From CAZWVM01 sp964637705 (GTDB lineage: Bacteria > UBA8481), in contig CAZWVM010000104.1 in the NCBI GenBank assembly GCA_964637705.1, positions 1-12,398 on the forward strand: a DNA stretch of 12,398 nt, given 5' to 3'. A program made the translations under genes and the position numbers. Below the pieces are notes generated by a model. That model worked only from the letters and a program-made list of their open reading frames with translations, ran no database searches and was not told the DNA's origin. This document shows, one piece after another, positions 1-7,112 of this stretch (positions are counted from its first letter, which is position 1; each line of letters opens with the position of its first letter).

Positions 1-1212
1 CCAGGTCTCTCCCCAGTGCAGGATGTCTCCCGGGATCGCGCAAGCCCTCAAGATTTCGACTCCGCTGCGGTAGGGCTCCCGTCCGCCGCGGATCGGGTGA
101 CCCAGTTCGTTCAGATGCCCCGCGACGAAGCGCTTCGGCTTGAGGTGCTGGACGAGATTCAGGAAAGCCTCCCTGCCTCTCCCCTCGAACGCCGGGTTCA
201 CGCCTCCGGCCTTCGCGATCAGCAGGTCGACTGGCCCCGAAGTTCGCATGCCCGTGGTGTAGTCGTGATCGGCGGTGTGAACGAGCCTGAAGCCTGCCGG
301 CGTGACGAGCTCGATGTAGCTGACGACGAGCTGCTTCCGCTCGTCGTAGACATGAAGGCCCCGGTGGAGCGTCGCCTTCCACCCCGCGAGATCCACCGTC
401 TCACCCTGCACGGCTCCCACGACCCCTTCCGGGAAACGCGCGGCGATCGGAGCGGGCACGACGACGGGGGCTCCCTTGGCGAGGAGATGCTTGATCAGGA
501 GGTGATCGAGGTGATCGGGATGGAGGTGAGAGACGAAGAGCCCGTCAAGGCCGGCCGCGAGGCTCTCGACGAGGCGCGCGGGAATGTCCCAATACATGCC
601 GTAGACGGATCGTGTCGTCACCACGTCGATCCCGAATGTTCTCCCCTCCGTCTGAAGGATGTTCCCGTGGCAGTAGACGCCGGCCGCGAAGGATTCCTGC
701 TTGCGCTGGAGCCTCTCGTTCAGCCCGGCCAGCCGGGCCGCGAAATGCTCCCTGAGGACGCGGCTGTGCTGGGACGTGGGAAGCTGCATCAGGCCATCCG
801 CCCGCTCGAGGATCTCCCGGCGCTCGGGGCGCCCGCAGCCGGGCGGGTGCGATTCCAGGCCCGCGGCAAGTTCCCGGATCCAGTCGACGGCGGATGCGGA
901 GGTCGTGATCTGGAAGCGGGAGTTGTAACGGTCCCGCGAGTCGCGCCCGTAGTCCGGATTCTCCGGGTCCATCACCCACGCGCCGTCCACGAGAAACTTG
1001 TAGTCATAGGATCCCTCGAGCGGCACGTCGACCGTCTTCTTCCACGTTCCCGCCGCGTCCCGCTCCATCACGCCGCTGTTGATTTCCCAGTGATTGAAAG
1101 TGCCGAGGACGTTGACCATCGTCGCCTCGGGATCGTGGTAGTGGAAGGTGACCCGGTTGCCCCGAATGAGGGGCATGATCGGGGTGGAGGATCCGGTCGA
1201 AGCGCGGGCCAT
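1..1212 (-). CDS. CBM48-like glycogen-binding domain fused to MBL-fold metallohydrolase (3' end outside window)
   Basis: The frame is open from an ATG at 1212 to the left edge, giving 404 residues with no stop, so the C-terminus is missing. Residues about 18-103 resemble an AMPK-beta/CBM48 glycogen-binding domain: GTFNHW, then a YDYKFLVDGAW strand and DPENPDYG. A helical linker follows to about residue 165. The rest is a metallo-beta-lactamase fold. Its metal motif H229-x-H231-x-D233-H234 is intact (SHLHPDHLDH), and further likely ligands lie in HTADHDY (H312, D315) and in VAGHLNELGH near 365. The fold and metal site are seen; the substrate is unknown, and carbohydrate targeting is inferred from the N-terminal domain. 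No good Shine-Dalgarno precedes 1212; a second Met at codon 13 has none either. The gene lies 48 bases downstream of the 62-residue gene and is probably co-transcribed with it. Confidence 0.85.
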   Translation of the reverse strand, partial: MARASTGSSTPIMPLIRGNRVTFHYHDPEATMVNVLGTFNHWEINSGVMERDAAGTWKKTVDVPLEGSYDYKFLVDGAWVMDPENPDYGRDSRDRYNSRFQITTSASAVDWIRELAAGLESHPPGCGRPERREILERADGLMQLPTSQHSRVLREHFAARLAGLNERLQRKQESFAAGVYCHGNILQTEGRTFGIDVVTTRSVYGMYWDIPARLVESLAAGLDGLFVSHLHPDHLDHLLIKHLLAKGAPVVVPAPIAARFPEGVVGAVQGETVDLAGWKATLHRGLHVYDERKQLVVSYIELVTPAGFRLVHTADHDYTTGMRTSGPVDLLIAKAGGVNPAFEGRGREAFLNLVQHLKPKRFVAGHLNELGHPIRGGREPYRSGVEILRACAIPGDILHWGETW

Positions 1213-1260
1213 GCGCCTACTCTATCGTGAATCGCGGGGGAGAAAAGGGGGAACGAGGTT

Positions 1261-1449
1261 CTAGGCGGCCCGGCCCGGGGATGCCTCGGGGGCATGGACG
1301 AGCACGTGGAATATGCCCCAGGTCGGCAGTCTCTTGATGGTGGTCCAGTCGAGTTCCATTCCGGGGGCGAGGAGAAGCCTGTTGCGCCCGAAAACGGGGG
1401 CGGCAACCTTCATTCCCGGCTTGAGCTGATTCCATTCGTACCAGCGCAT
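1261..1449 (-). CDS. Small stand-alone domain protein (HD-GYP/HDOD N-terminal-like), 62 aa
   Basis: ATG at 1449, stop at 1261. The start has a strong Shine-Dalgarno, GGAGGGAG at 1455-1462, five bases upstream, which supports a real gene despite its size. The protein follows the pattern LKPGMxVAxPVFxRNxLLLAPGMELxxxxIxRLxxWGIxxVLV. That pattern is common at the N-terminus of HD-GYP phosphodiesterases and HDOD or related signalling proteins, where it precedes the catalytic or output domain. Here nothing follows except a short tail ending in Ala-Ala. There is no signal peptide or membrane segment, so it should be cytoplasmic. The domain likeness is from memory of the family pattern; any role as a signalling adaptor is inference. 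The CBM48/MBL gene follows 48 bases downstream. Confidence 0.75.
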   Translation of the reverse strand: MRWYEWNQLKPGMKVAAPVFGRNRLLLAPGMELDWTTIKRLPTWGIFHVLVHAPEASPGRAA

Positions 1450-1454
1450 CGCGT

Positions 1455-1478
1455 CTCCCTCCGTGGAGAACTGATATA
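1455..1478 (-). promoter_or_regulatory. Shine-Dalgarno and candidate -10 for the 62-aa gene
   Basis: GGAGGGAG at 1455-1462 is a near-ideal ribosome binding site for the ATG at 1449. TATATC at 1473-1478 could be a -10 box, but I see no good -35 about 17 bases upstream. The ribosome site is solid; the promoter is weak. Confidence 0.45.
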
Positions 1479-1515
1479 CCCTTCTTCGGCAGGATTGCGC
1501 AGGTTGTTGAGGGCT

Positions 1516-1527
1516 TTTCCCGGGAAA
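1516..1527. promoter_or_regulatory. 12-bp perfect palindrome TTTCCCGGGAAA
   Basis: A perfect 12-base palindrome lies 8 bases past the stop of the glycosyltransferase gene and upstream of the candidate -10 for the 62-aa gene. It could be an operator half-site pair or part of a weak terminator, but no T-run follows it. Only the symmetry is seen; function is open. Confidence 0.3.
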
Positions 1528-1535
1528 TCAGCGGT

Positions 1536-3419
1536 TCAGTAGGCCGTGCGGGGCGGGGGCGCGAGCGGCGCGTCGATCTCGCCGGAGGTCGCGGACTCCG
1601 CCAGGACCTGCCGGAGAGCCGTGTCGCTCACGCCGGCCTCCTTCAGGACCTCGATATCGACGTTGCCGCGGCGATACATCTTGCAGAGGATCACGCGCAG
1701 GTAGGTCCACCACCCCTCTCCCACCGTCTCCAGGGGCTTCTGACCCCACCGCCGCGTGGGGCGGGCGATGATGGAGGCGAGAAAGGCGGATTCGACGGCG
1801 TCCAGTTGCGAAGCCGGCTTCTGGAAGTAGTAGCGGGCCGCCGGGCCGATGCCGAATACATCCGGGCCCCACTCGATGATGTTGAGGTAGATCTCCAGCA
1901 TTCGCCGCTTCTCCAGTTCCTGCTCGAGGGCGAGGGTGAGGAAGGCCTCCTCGATCTTCCGGCTCAGCGTGCGCTCGCGCGAGAGGAAGAGGTTCTTGGC
2001 GAGTTGCATGGAAAGGGTGCTCGCGCCGCGCACGATGCGCCCCGCCTCGAGGTTCTCCACGATCGCGTCCCTCATGTGGCGCGGGCTGAAGCCCTTGTGC
2101 GCGAAGAACCCCCCGTCCTCCGCCGTCAGGACCGCGTCGACGAGCACGGCCGGCACGGCCGAGATCGGGACGAAATTCGGGTTTCTCGGTCCCACGAGGA
2201 TGGCGCGCGTCTCGCCGCCCGGCAGGTGCGCGACGTACAGGAACGAATCGCGCTTGCCCGCGACGTCGACCTCGGGTCCCGTCGCCAGGATCGCGAAGCT
2301 CTCCACCGAACCCTTCCACTTGTAATCGAGGCTCGGGGGCCGTGCGGTGTCGAGGAAGAAGGAGAACTCGCCGTTCACCTCGCCCGTGACGGCGAGATCG
2401 GGCAGGTGGGGCAGGAGGGAGCGCGGGATCGCATCGACGGCCGGGCCGAGCCGGAAGCGGTCGAAGACCGCGGCGAGGTTGACGATGGCGTTCCCGTCGC
2501 GGCGCGCGACCGTCCCGGAGAGCGCCACGGACTCGGATCCGATCCCCACCGATGCCTGTCTCACGAGCAGGGTCCCGCCCTTCCGGTAGAGATCGACCTC
2601 GTACCCGAAGGAGATCCCCTCGGCGGCGCCGCGGGCGAGAATGGCGTGGTTCACGGCGAGGCCGTCGAGCGTTCCCTCGAAGCGCACGAACCATTCGTCC
2701 GCGTGGACCAATTCCATCCCGCCCGCGAGCGTGGCGGTCGCCGTCGAGAGATCGAGCGTGCGGCCCGTGAAGGCCGAGAGCAGGCCGATGCCGACCGACT
2801 CCGCTTCCACCGAGATCCTCGCCACCCCGCGGGTCTCCCCGCTGACGACGGCACGCTCCCGGTCGTGCTCCATCGCGAGGCGGAAGGACCGGAGCGGCAC
2901 GTCGACCGTGCCCTCGATCTCGTCGATCGTCCGGGTCGAACTGTCGGAAGGGCGGTCGATCGTCAGCGTGATGTCCGTCACGCCCACTTCCAGGGGCCAG
3001 GCGATCGCGCCGCGGCCGCCGGGGGCGTTCTCGACGGCGCGCCGCCGGATCCGCGTCACCTCCCAGGTTCCGTCCGCCTCCTGCCGGACGACGAGTTCCA
3101 CGTCATCGGCCGAGAGAGAGGTGACGAAGGGCCGGCCGGCGAGATAGGAGACCCAGTCGAGGCCGGCTTTCAAGGAGCCGAGCCGCAGGAACGGATCGCG
3201 GTCCGGCAGTGAGACGCGCACACCCGAGACCGAGACGCCGGTGGGCGAGACGAAGGAGGCGGCGTCATACTCGACGACGAGCCCGTAGCGGTTTCCCACC
3301 CCTTTCAGGGCCGTGCCGATCTTCTCGTCGAAGATCGCGGCCGTGCCCTTGCCGATGACGACGAAGAAGATGAGAAGGATGGCGCTGGCGGTGAGGATCG
3401 CGTAGAGGCGCGGCCTCAT
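1536..3419 (-). CDS. MtgA-like peptidoglycan glycosyltransferase (GT51) with AsmA-like N-terminal region
   Basis: 627 aa from the ATG at 3419, whose ATGA overlaps the rsmD stop; longer upstream starts would lie inside rsmD. A membrane anchor spans residues about 5-27. A long beta-rich region to about residue 410 resembles AsmA-family envelope proteins (a GV-x-VSGV-x-VSL strand, then a LAGRPFVTSLSADDVEL segment). The catalytic GT51 domain follows: EDGGFFAHKG with E434, RGASTLSMQLAKN, RKIEEA with E491, then YLNIIEWG and ARYYFQKPAS. The spacing of 57 between the two glutamates matches the catalytic pair of known GT51 enzymes. These enzymes polymerise lipid II into glycan strands on the periplasmic side. 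There is no transpeptidase domain, so it is monofunctional, but it is far longer than a typical MtgA (about 240 aa) because of the N-terminal region. Confidence 0.9.
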   Translation of the reverse strand: MRPRLYAILTASAILLIFFVVIGKGTAAIFDEKIGTALKGVGNRYGLVVEYDAASFVSPTGVSVSGVRVSLPDRDPFLRLGSLKAGLDWVSYLAGRPFVTSLSADDVELVVRQEADGTWEVTRIRRRAVENAPGGRGAIAWPLEVGVTDITLTIDRPSDSSTRTIDEIEGTVDVPLRSFRLAMEHDRERAVVSGETRGVARISVEAESVGIGLLSAFTGRTLDLSTATATLAGGMELVHADEWFVRFEGTLDGLAVNHAILARGAAEGISFGYEVDLYRKGGTLLVRQASVGIGSESVALSGTVARRDGNAIVNLAAVFDRFRLGPAVDAIPRSLLPHLPDLAVTGEVNGEFSFFLDTARPPSLDYKWKGSVESFAILATGPEVDVAGKRDSFLYVAHLPGGETRAILVGPRNPNFVPISAVPAVLVDAVLTAEDGGFFAHKGFSPRHMRDAIVENLEAGRIVRGASTLSMQLAKNLFLSRERTLSRKIEEAFLTLALEQELEKRRMLEIYLNIIEWGPDVFGIGPAARYYFQKPASQLDAVESAFLASIIARPTRRWGQKPLETVGEGWWTYLRVILCKMYRRGNVDIEVLKEAGVSDTALRQVLAESATSGEIDAPLAPPPRTAY

Positions 3420-3934
3420 GGCGAGACCCGCCGGTAGAGGTGGAGATAGGTTCCGCCGTATTTGTATGTCTTCACGCTTTCGAGTCCCTCGGGGGCCGCG
3501 ACCTCGGGGTGAGAGGTCTCTTGGAGACAGTACCCTCCCGGGACCAGAAAGGGAACGACGATCCCGGGATCGGGTTCCTTCGCGTAGGGCGGATCCACGA
3601 AGACGAGGTCGAAATGACTCTCCATGGGAGCGTCGCCGCGCGTGAGCCTGCAACGCGGGCTGCAACCGAGGGTTTCGACGTTCCTGCGGATGACCGCGAG
3701 GACGCGTCCGTCCCTCTCCACCATTTCCGCGAAGGAAGCGCCGCGCGAGAGCGCCTCGAGGCCGACGGCCCCGCTCCCGGCGTACCAGTCGAGGAAACGT
3801 GCCCCGTCGAGCCCCGCGCGCGCGCCGAGGATGTCGAAGACGGCCTCCCGCACCTTGTTCGAGGTCGGTCGGACGTCGGAGGGGGGAACGGCGAGCTTGC
3901 GGCCCTTGAACTCGCCACCCAGGATCCGGATCAC
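3416..3934 (-). CDS. rsmD: 16S rRNA (guanine966-N2)-methyltransferase RsmD
   Basis: 172 aa, starting at a GTG at 3934 whose GTGA overlaps the recG stop, so translation is probably coupled. RsmD methylates N2 of G966 in 16S rRNA in the small subunit, using S-adenosylmethionine. The family N-terminus is present (RILGGEFKGRKLAVP), followed by RPTSNKVREAVFDIL, the SAM-binding loop FLDWYAGSGAVGLEALSRGA, and the catalytic D114-P-P-Y117 motif in VFVDPPYA. It is slightly shorter than the E. coli protein (about 198 aa). Starts upstream in the same frame would lie deep inside recG and lack homology. The ATGA overlap with the next gene places rsmD in the middle of a three-gene unit. Confidence 0.93.
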   Translation of the reverse strand: MIRILGGEFKGRKLAVPPSDVRPTSNKVREAVFDILGARAGLDGARFLDWYAGSGAVGLEALSRGASFAEMVERDGRVLAVIRRNVETLGCSPRCRLTRGDAPMESHFDLVFVDPPYAKEPDPGIVVPFLVPGGYCLQETSHPEVAAPEGLESVKTYKYGGTYLHLYRRVSP

Positions 3935-5952
3935 AGGAGGTCCGCTCCCGTCGGTTCCGTCGACTCCATGAAGCGCTTCAGGAAGAGATGCCGTTCGAGC
4001 GACGGATCCTCGTCCATGATCCGCTTCGCAAGCTCCGCGGCGCGCGGGATGAGATCGGCGTCCCGCGAGAGGCTCGCGACGCGCAACTCCGTCGAGCCGT
4101 GCTGGCGCTCCCCGAGAATCTCGCCCGGGCCGCGCAGGCGCAGATCCTCCTCCGCGATCCGGAACCCGTCCTGGCACTCCAGGCAGACCCGGATCCGGTC
4201 CTCCGCATACTCGCCGGGAGATTCGGCGGTCGTCAGGATGCAGGTGCCGGGCTTGGAGGCGCGGCCGACGCGGCCCCTGAGCTGGTGGAGCTGGGAGAGG
4301 CCGAAGTGCTCGGCATGCTCCACGACCATCACGGTGGCGTCCGGCACGTCGAGCCCGACCTCGACGACCGAGGTCGCGACGAGGATGGAGACGCGGCCGT
4401 CGCGAAAGTCGCGCATCACGGATTCCTTCTCAGCAGCCTTGGAGAGCCCGGTCAATAGCGCGGTCTTCACCTCGGGAAAGGCCTTGCGGATCTTCACGTG
4501 CTGACCCTTCGCGTCCTTCAGCGCGACATCCTCCGACTCGTCGATGATCGGGTAGACGATATAGATGCGCTCATTGCGCTTCAACGCCGCCCGGATGACG
4601 GGCATCATCCTCTTCCTTTCGCTCTCGCGGAGGTGGATCGTCTCGACCGGCCGGCGGCCCGGGAGCCGCTCCTTCAGCGTGGAGATCTCCAGGTCGCCGT
4701 AGAGGGTCATGGCGAGGGTGCGAGGGATGGGAGTGGCGGTCAGGATGAGCATGTCCGGCTGGATGCCCGAGACCTCGCCCTTCCTCAGGATCGTGTCGCG
4801 CTGGACGACGCCGAAGCGCTGCTCCTCGTCGATGACGACGAGGCCGAGATTCTCGAAGCGGAGCTTCTCGGAGAGGAGCGCGTGGGTGCCGAAGAAGACG
4901 GCGGGCCGGGAGGCGGAGGCGGCCGTGTACACGGCTTCGCGGGGCTCGCCCTTGACGGCGCCGGAGAGGAAATGGGAGTCGAGCCCCGCCGCGGCGAGGC
5001 GCTCGGACCATGCGAGGTGGTGCTGTTCGGCGAGGATCTCGGTCGGCGCGATGAAGACGGTCTTGCGGCCCCGCTCGGCCGCATGAACGGCCGCAAGGAT
5101 GCCGAGCACGGTCTTGCCGCTCCCCACGTCGCCCTCGACGAGGCGACGCATCGGGGCGGGCGACTCGAGGTCGGTCCGGATCTCCGTGAGTATCGCCTGC
5201 TGAGACGTCGTCAGCATGAAGGGAAGATCGAGGGCGATCCGGGAAAGCGGGGCCGGACGCGCGACCGGCGGCCGGGATCGCCTCGCCCTCTCGACGCAAA
5301 GCCGCACCATGGTCAATTCGTCCAGGGCCAGTCGCTTTCGACCCTCGTCGATCTCGTCCACGCGGTGCGGCGTGTGGACCTGCCGGACGGCCTCCGCGAA
5401 GGACGGCAGACCTTCGTGGTTCGGCGCCCCGGCGTTGCGGATCGCGGCCGCGCGGGAGAACTCCTGGATCGTGCGACGGAGGTATTTCTGCGGGGTCGAG
5501 GCGGTGGCGGGATAGTACGGCAGGATCGTTCCCAGACCGATGGACTTGCCCGTGCCGCGGGAATCGACCTCCTTCATCGAAAAGACGCGCTCGGTTCCGA
5601 ACTTCTCGCACGTCCCGAAGACCACCCAGGTCTGGCCCGGCTCGGCCTTCCCCACGAGGTAGTCCTGGTTGAAGAAATTCACCTTGATGGAGCCGGTCTT
5701 GTCGGCGAGCACGGCGGTATGGAGGGAGAGGCGCGGGCGGACGCGGCGCGAGGAGAGGCTCTTGAGCTGTCCGCTGATCAGCACCTGCTGACCGTAGCGG
5801 AGGCCCCCGATCGGCGTGAGGATGCGGCGGTCCTCGTAGCGCCGGGGCAGGTGGAGAACGAGATCGATCATGCGGCGGATGCCGAGCTTGTGGAAGGCGG
5901 CGGTCCGCGAGGGCCCCACCCCGCGGAGCCGTGATATGTCGTCAAATAGCAT
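3931..5952 (-). CDS. recG: ATP-dependent DNA helicase RecG
   Basis: 673 aa, close to the usual length of about 690. RecG drives branch migration and reversal of stalled replication forks. The N-terminal wedge/OB region (about 1-230) includes LRGVGPSRTAAFHKLGI and LHLPRRYEDRR. Walker A is EGDVGSGKT with K280, the Walker B box is DEEQ at 375-378, motif III is TATPIPRTLAMTLYGD, and motifs V-VI are SVVEVGLDVPDA and QLHQLRGRVGRA near 550-562. The RecG-specific C-terminal motif LRLRGPGEILGERQHG is present. Walker B reads DEEQ where most RecG proteins I know read DEQH, a mild variant seen in the related Mfd family. The ATG at 5952 lies 26 bases after a perfect TATAAT on the minus strand. It is the first gene of recG-rsmD-GT51. 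Confidence 0.97.
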   Translation of the reverse strand: MLFDDISRLRGVGPSRTAAFHKLGIRRMIDLVLHLPRRYEDRRILTPIGGLRYGQQVLISGQLKSLSSRRVRPRLSLHTAVLADKTGSIKVNFFNQDYLVGKAEPGQTWVVFGTCEKFGTERVFSMKEVDSRGTGKSIGLGTILPYYPATASTPQKYLRRTIQEFSRAAAIRNAGAPNHEGLPSFAEAVRQVHTPHRVDEIDEGRKRLALDELTMVRLCVERARRSRPPVARPAPLSRIALDLPFMLTTSQQAILTEIRTDLESPAPMRRLVEGDVGSGKTVLGILAAVHAAERGRKTVFIAPTEILAEQHHLAWSERLAAAGLDSHFLSGAVKGEPREAVYTAASASRPAVFFGTHALLSEKLRFENLGLVVIDEEQRFGVVQRDTILRKGEVSGIQPDMLILTATPIPRTLAMTLYGDLEISTLKERLPGRRPVETIHLRESERKRMMPVIRAALKRNERIYIVYPIIDESEDVALKDAKGQHVKIRKAFPEVKTALLTGLSKAAEKESVMRDFRDGRVSILVATSVVEVGLDVPDATVMVVEHAEHFGLSQLHQLRGRVGRASKPGTCILTTAESPGEYAEDRIRVCLECQDGFRIAEEDLRLRGPGEILGERQHGSTELRVASLSRDADLIPRAAELAKRIMDEDPSLERHLFLKRFMESTEPTGADLL

Positions 5953-5977
5953 GATGCGTCGCCGCCTGAAGGGGCTT

Positions 5978-5983
5978 ATTATA
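5978..5983 (-). promoter_or_regulatory. Candidate -10 box for recG in a 41-bp divergent gap
   Basis: The minus strand reads TATAAT, the exact -10 consensus, placing a transcription start near 5971 and leaving a leader of about 19 bases. No good -35 is visible (CTTTCT at 17-base spacing, inside the divergent gene). The plus strand reads TATTAT one base over (5977-5982), so the same bases could serve the GT4 gene, giving it an almost leaderless mRNA. Confidence 0.45.
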
Positions 5984-5993
5984 GGTCGAGACC

Positions 5994-7112
5994 ATGAAAA
6001 AGAAAGTCCTCCGCCTCATCGCGCGCCTGAACGTCGGCGGTCCCGCGCGACACGTCATCTGGCTCACGGCCGGCCATCGCGACCGCTACGAGGAACTCCT
6101 CGCCTGCGGTCACGTCGAGTCGAACGAGGAGGAGATGACGGGCTTCTGCCGTGAACTCGGGGTGGAGGCCCTGCACGTCGAGGGGCTCGGGAGATCGATC
6201 GGGCCGAGGGATCTCCCCGCCTTCTTCCGGGTCCTCGCGCTCGTCCGCCGCTTCGATCCCGACATCATCGACACGCATACCGCCAAGGCCGGGCTCCTTG
6301 GCCGCTCCGTCGCGCTCGCCCTCAACCTCGTCCGCACGAAGAAGATCCGCACGGTGCACACCTTCCACGGCCACGTGCTCCACGGCTATTTTTCACCCGC
6401 CGTCAGCCGCTTCTTCCTTTTTCTCGAGCGGTTCCTCGGACGCTTCGCGACGGATCGCATCGTCGTCATCTCGCCCCAGCAGAAACGGGAACTGGCCGAG
6501 ACCTATCGCGTGGCCGCTCCGGACAAATTCCGGATCGTGCCCCTCGGCATGGACCTATCGCGCTTCCGCTGGAAGGAACGCTGGGAGGCGGGCGCGGAGA
6601 TCCGGGTCGGTCTCGTCGGGCGGCTCACGGCCATCAAGGACCCGCATCTCTTTCTCGAGGCCGGGCGTCTCGTGCAGGAGGGCGATCCGCGCGTGAAGCT
6701 CGTCGTCGTGGGCGACGGCGAGATGAGGTCGGAACTGGAACGGGCCGCCGGCGGCGGGGCCGAATTCCTCGGCAACCGGAACGATATCGAGGCCCTCATG
6801 CCGACCCTGGACGTGCTCGTCCTTTCCTCGCGCAACGAGGGGACGCCGATGTCGGTGCTCGAGGCCTTCGCCTCGGGCGTGCCGGTCGTCGCCACCGCCG
6901 CCGGCGGCTGCGTCGATCTCCTCGCGGAGGACCGCGGTCTCCTCTCCCCCATCGGCGACGCTCAGGCGCTTGCGGCGAACATCCGGAGGCTCGTCGGCGA
7001 GCCGGAGCTGGCGGAACGAATGAGAATCCGCGCGAGGGATTACGTGCACGAACGCTACGCGCTCAAGCGCATGCTCGAGGACATGGGTGCTCTCTACGAG
7101 GATCTTTCCTGA
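5994..7112 (+). CDS. GT4-family glycosyltransferase
   Basis: 372 aa, normal for the family. GT4 enzymes are retaining, GT-B-fold glycosyltransferases that move a sugar from a nucleotide-sugar donor to an acceptor, often in polysaccharide or LPS assembly. The N-terminal acceptor domain has the glycine loop LNVGGPARHV, then THTAKAGLLGR and TVHTFHGHVLHGYF. The C-terminal donor domain begins at about residue 200 with VGLVGRLTAIKD and VVGDGEMR. It carries the EX7E motif E282-G-T-P-M-S-V-L-E290 followed by AFASGVPVVAT. There is no signal peptide, so it should act at the cytoplasmic face of the inner membrane. The exact sugar cannot be read from sequence. The ATG at 5994 has only a weak upstream GGTCGAG. 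It overlaps the next gene by CTGA, so the pair probably works in one surface-glycan pathway. Confidence 0.92.
   Translation: MKKKVLRLIARLNVGGPARHVIWLTAGHRDRYEELLACGHVESNEEEMTGFCRELGVEALHVEGLGRSIGPRDLPAFFRVLALVRRFDPDIIDTHTAKAGLLGRSVALALNLVRTKKIRTVHTFHGHVLHGYFSPAVSRFFLFLERFLGRFATDRIVVISPQQKRELAETYRVAAPDKFRIVPLGMDLSRFRWKERWEAGAEIRVGLVGRLTAIKDPHLFLEAGRLVQEGDPRVKLVVVGDGEMRSELERAAGGGAEFLGNRNDIEALMPTLDVLVLSSRNEGTPMSVLEAFASGVPVVATAAGGCVDLLAEDRGLLSPIGDAQALAANIRRLVGEPELAERMRIRARDYVHERYALKRMLEDMGALYEDLS

Noticed and set aside
16..1230. 404-aa plus-strand frame at the left end
   Set aside because: It is the complement of the CBM48/MBL gene, made open by high GC; its translation shows no domain.
1806..3212. 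468-aa plus-strand frame
   Set aside because: It lies opposite the GT51 gene, is rich in Arg, Glu and Gly, and has no recognisable motifs.
4498..5934. 478-aa plus-strand frame
   Set aside because: It is antisense to recG, whose motifs are all intact on the minus strand.
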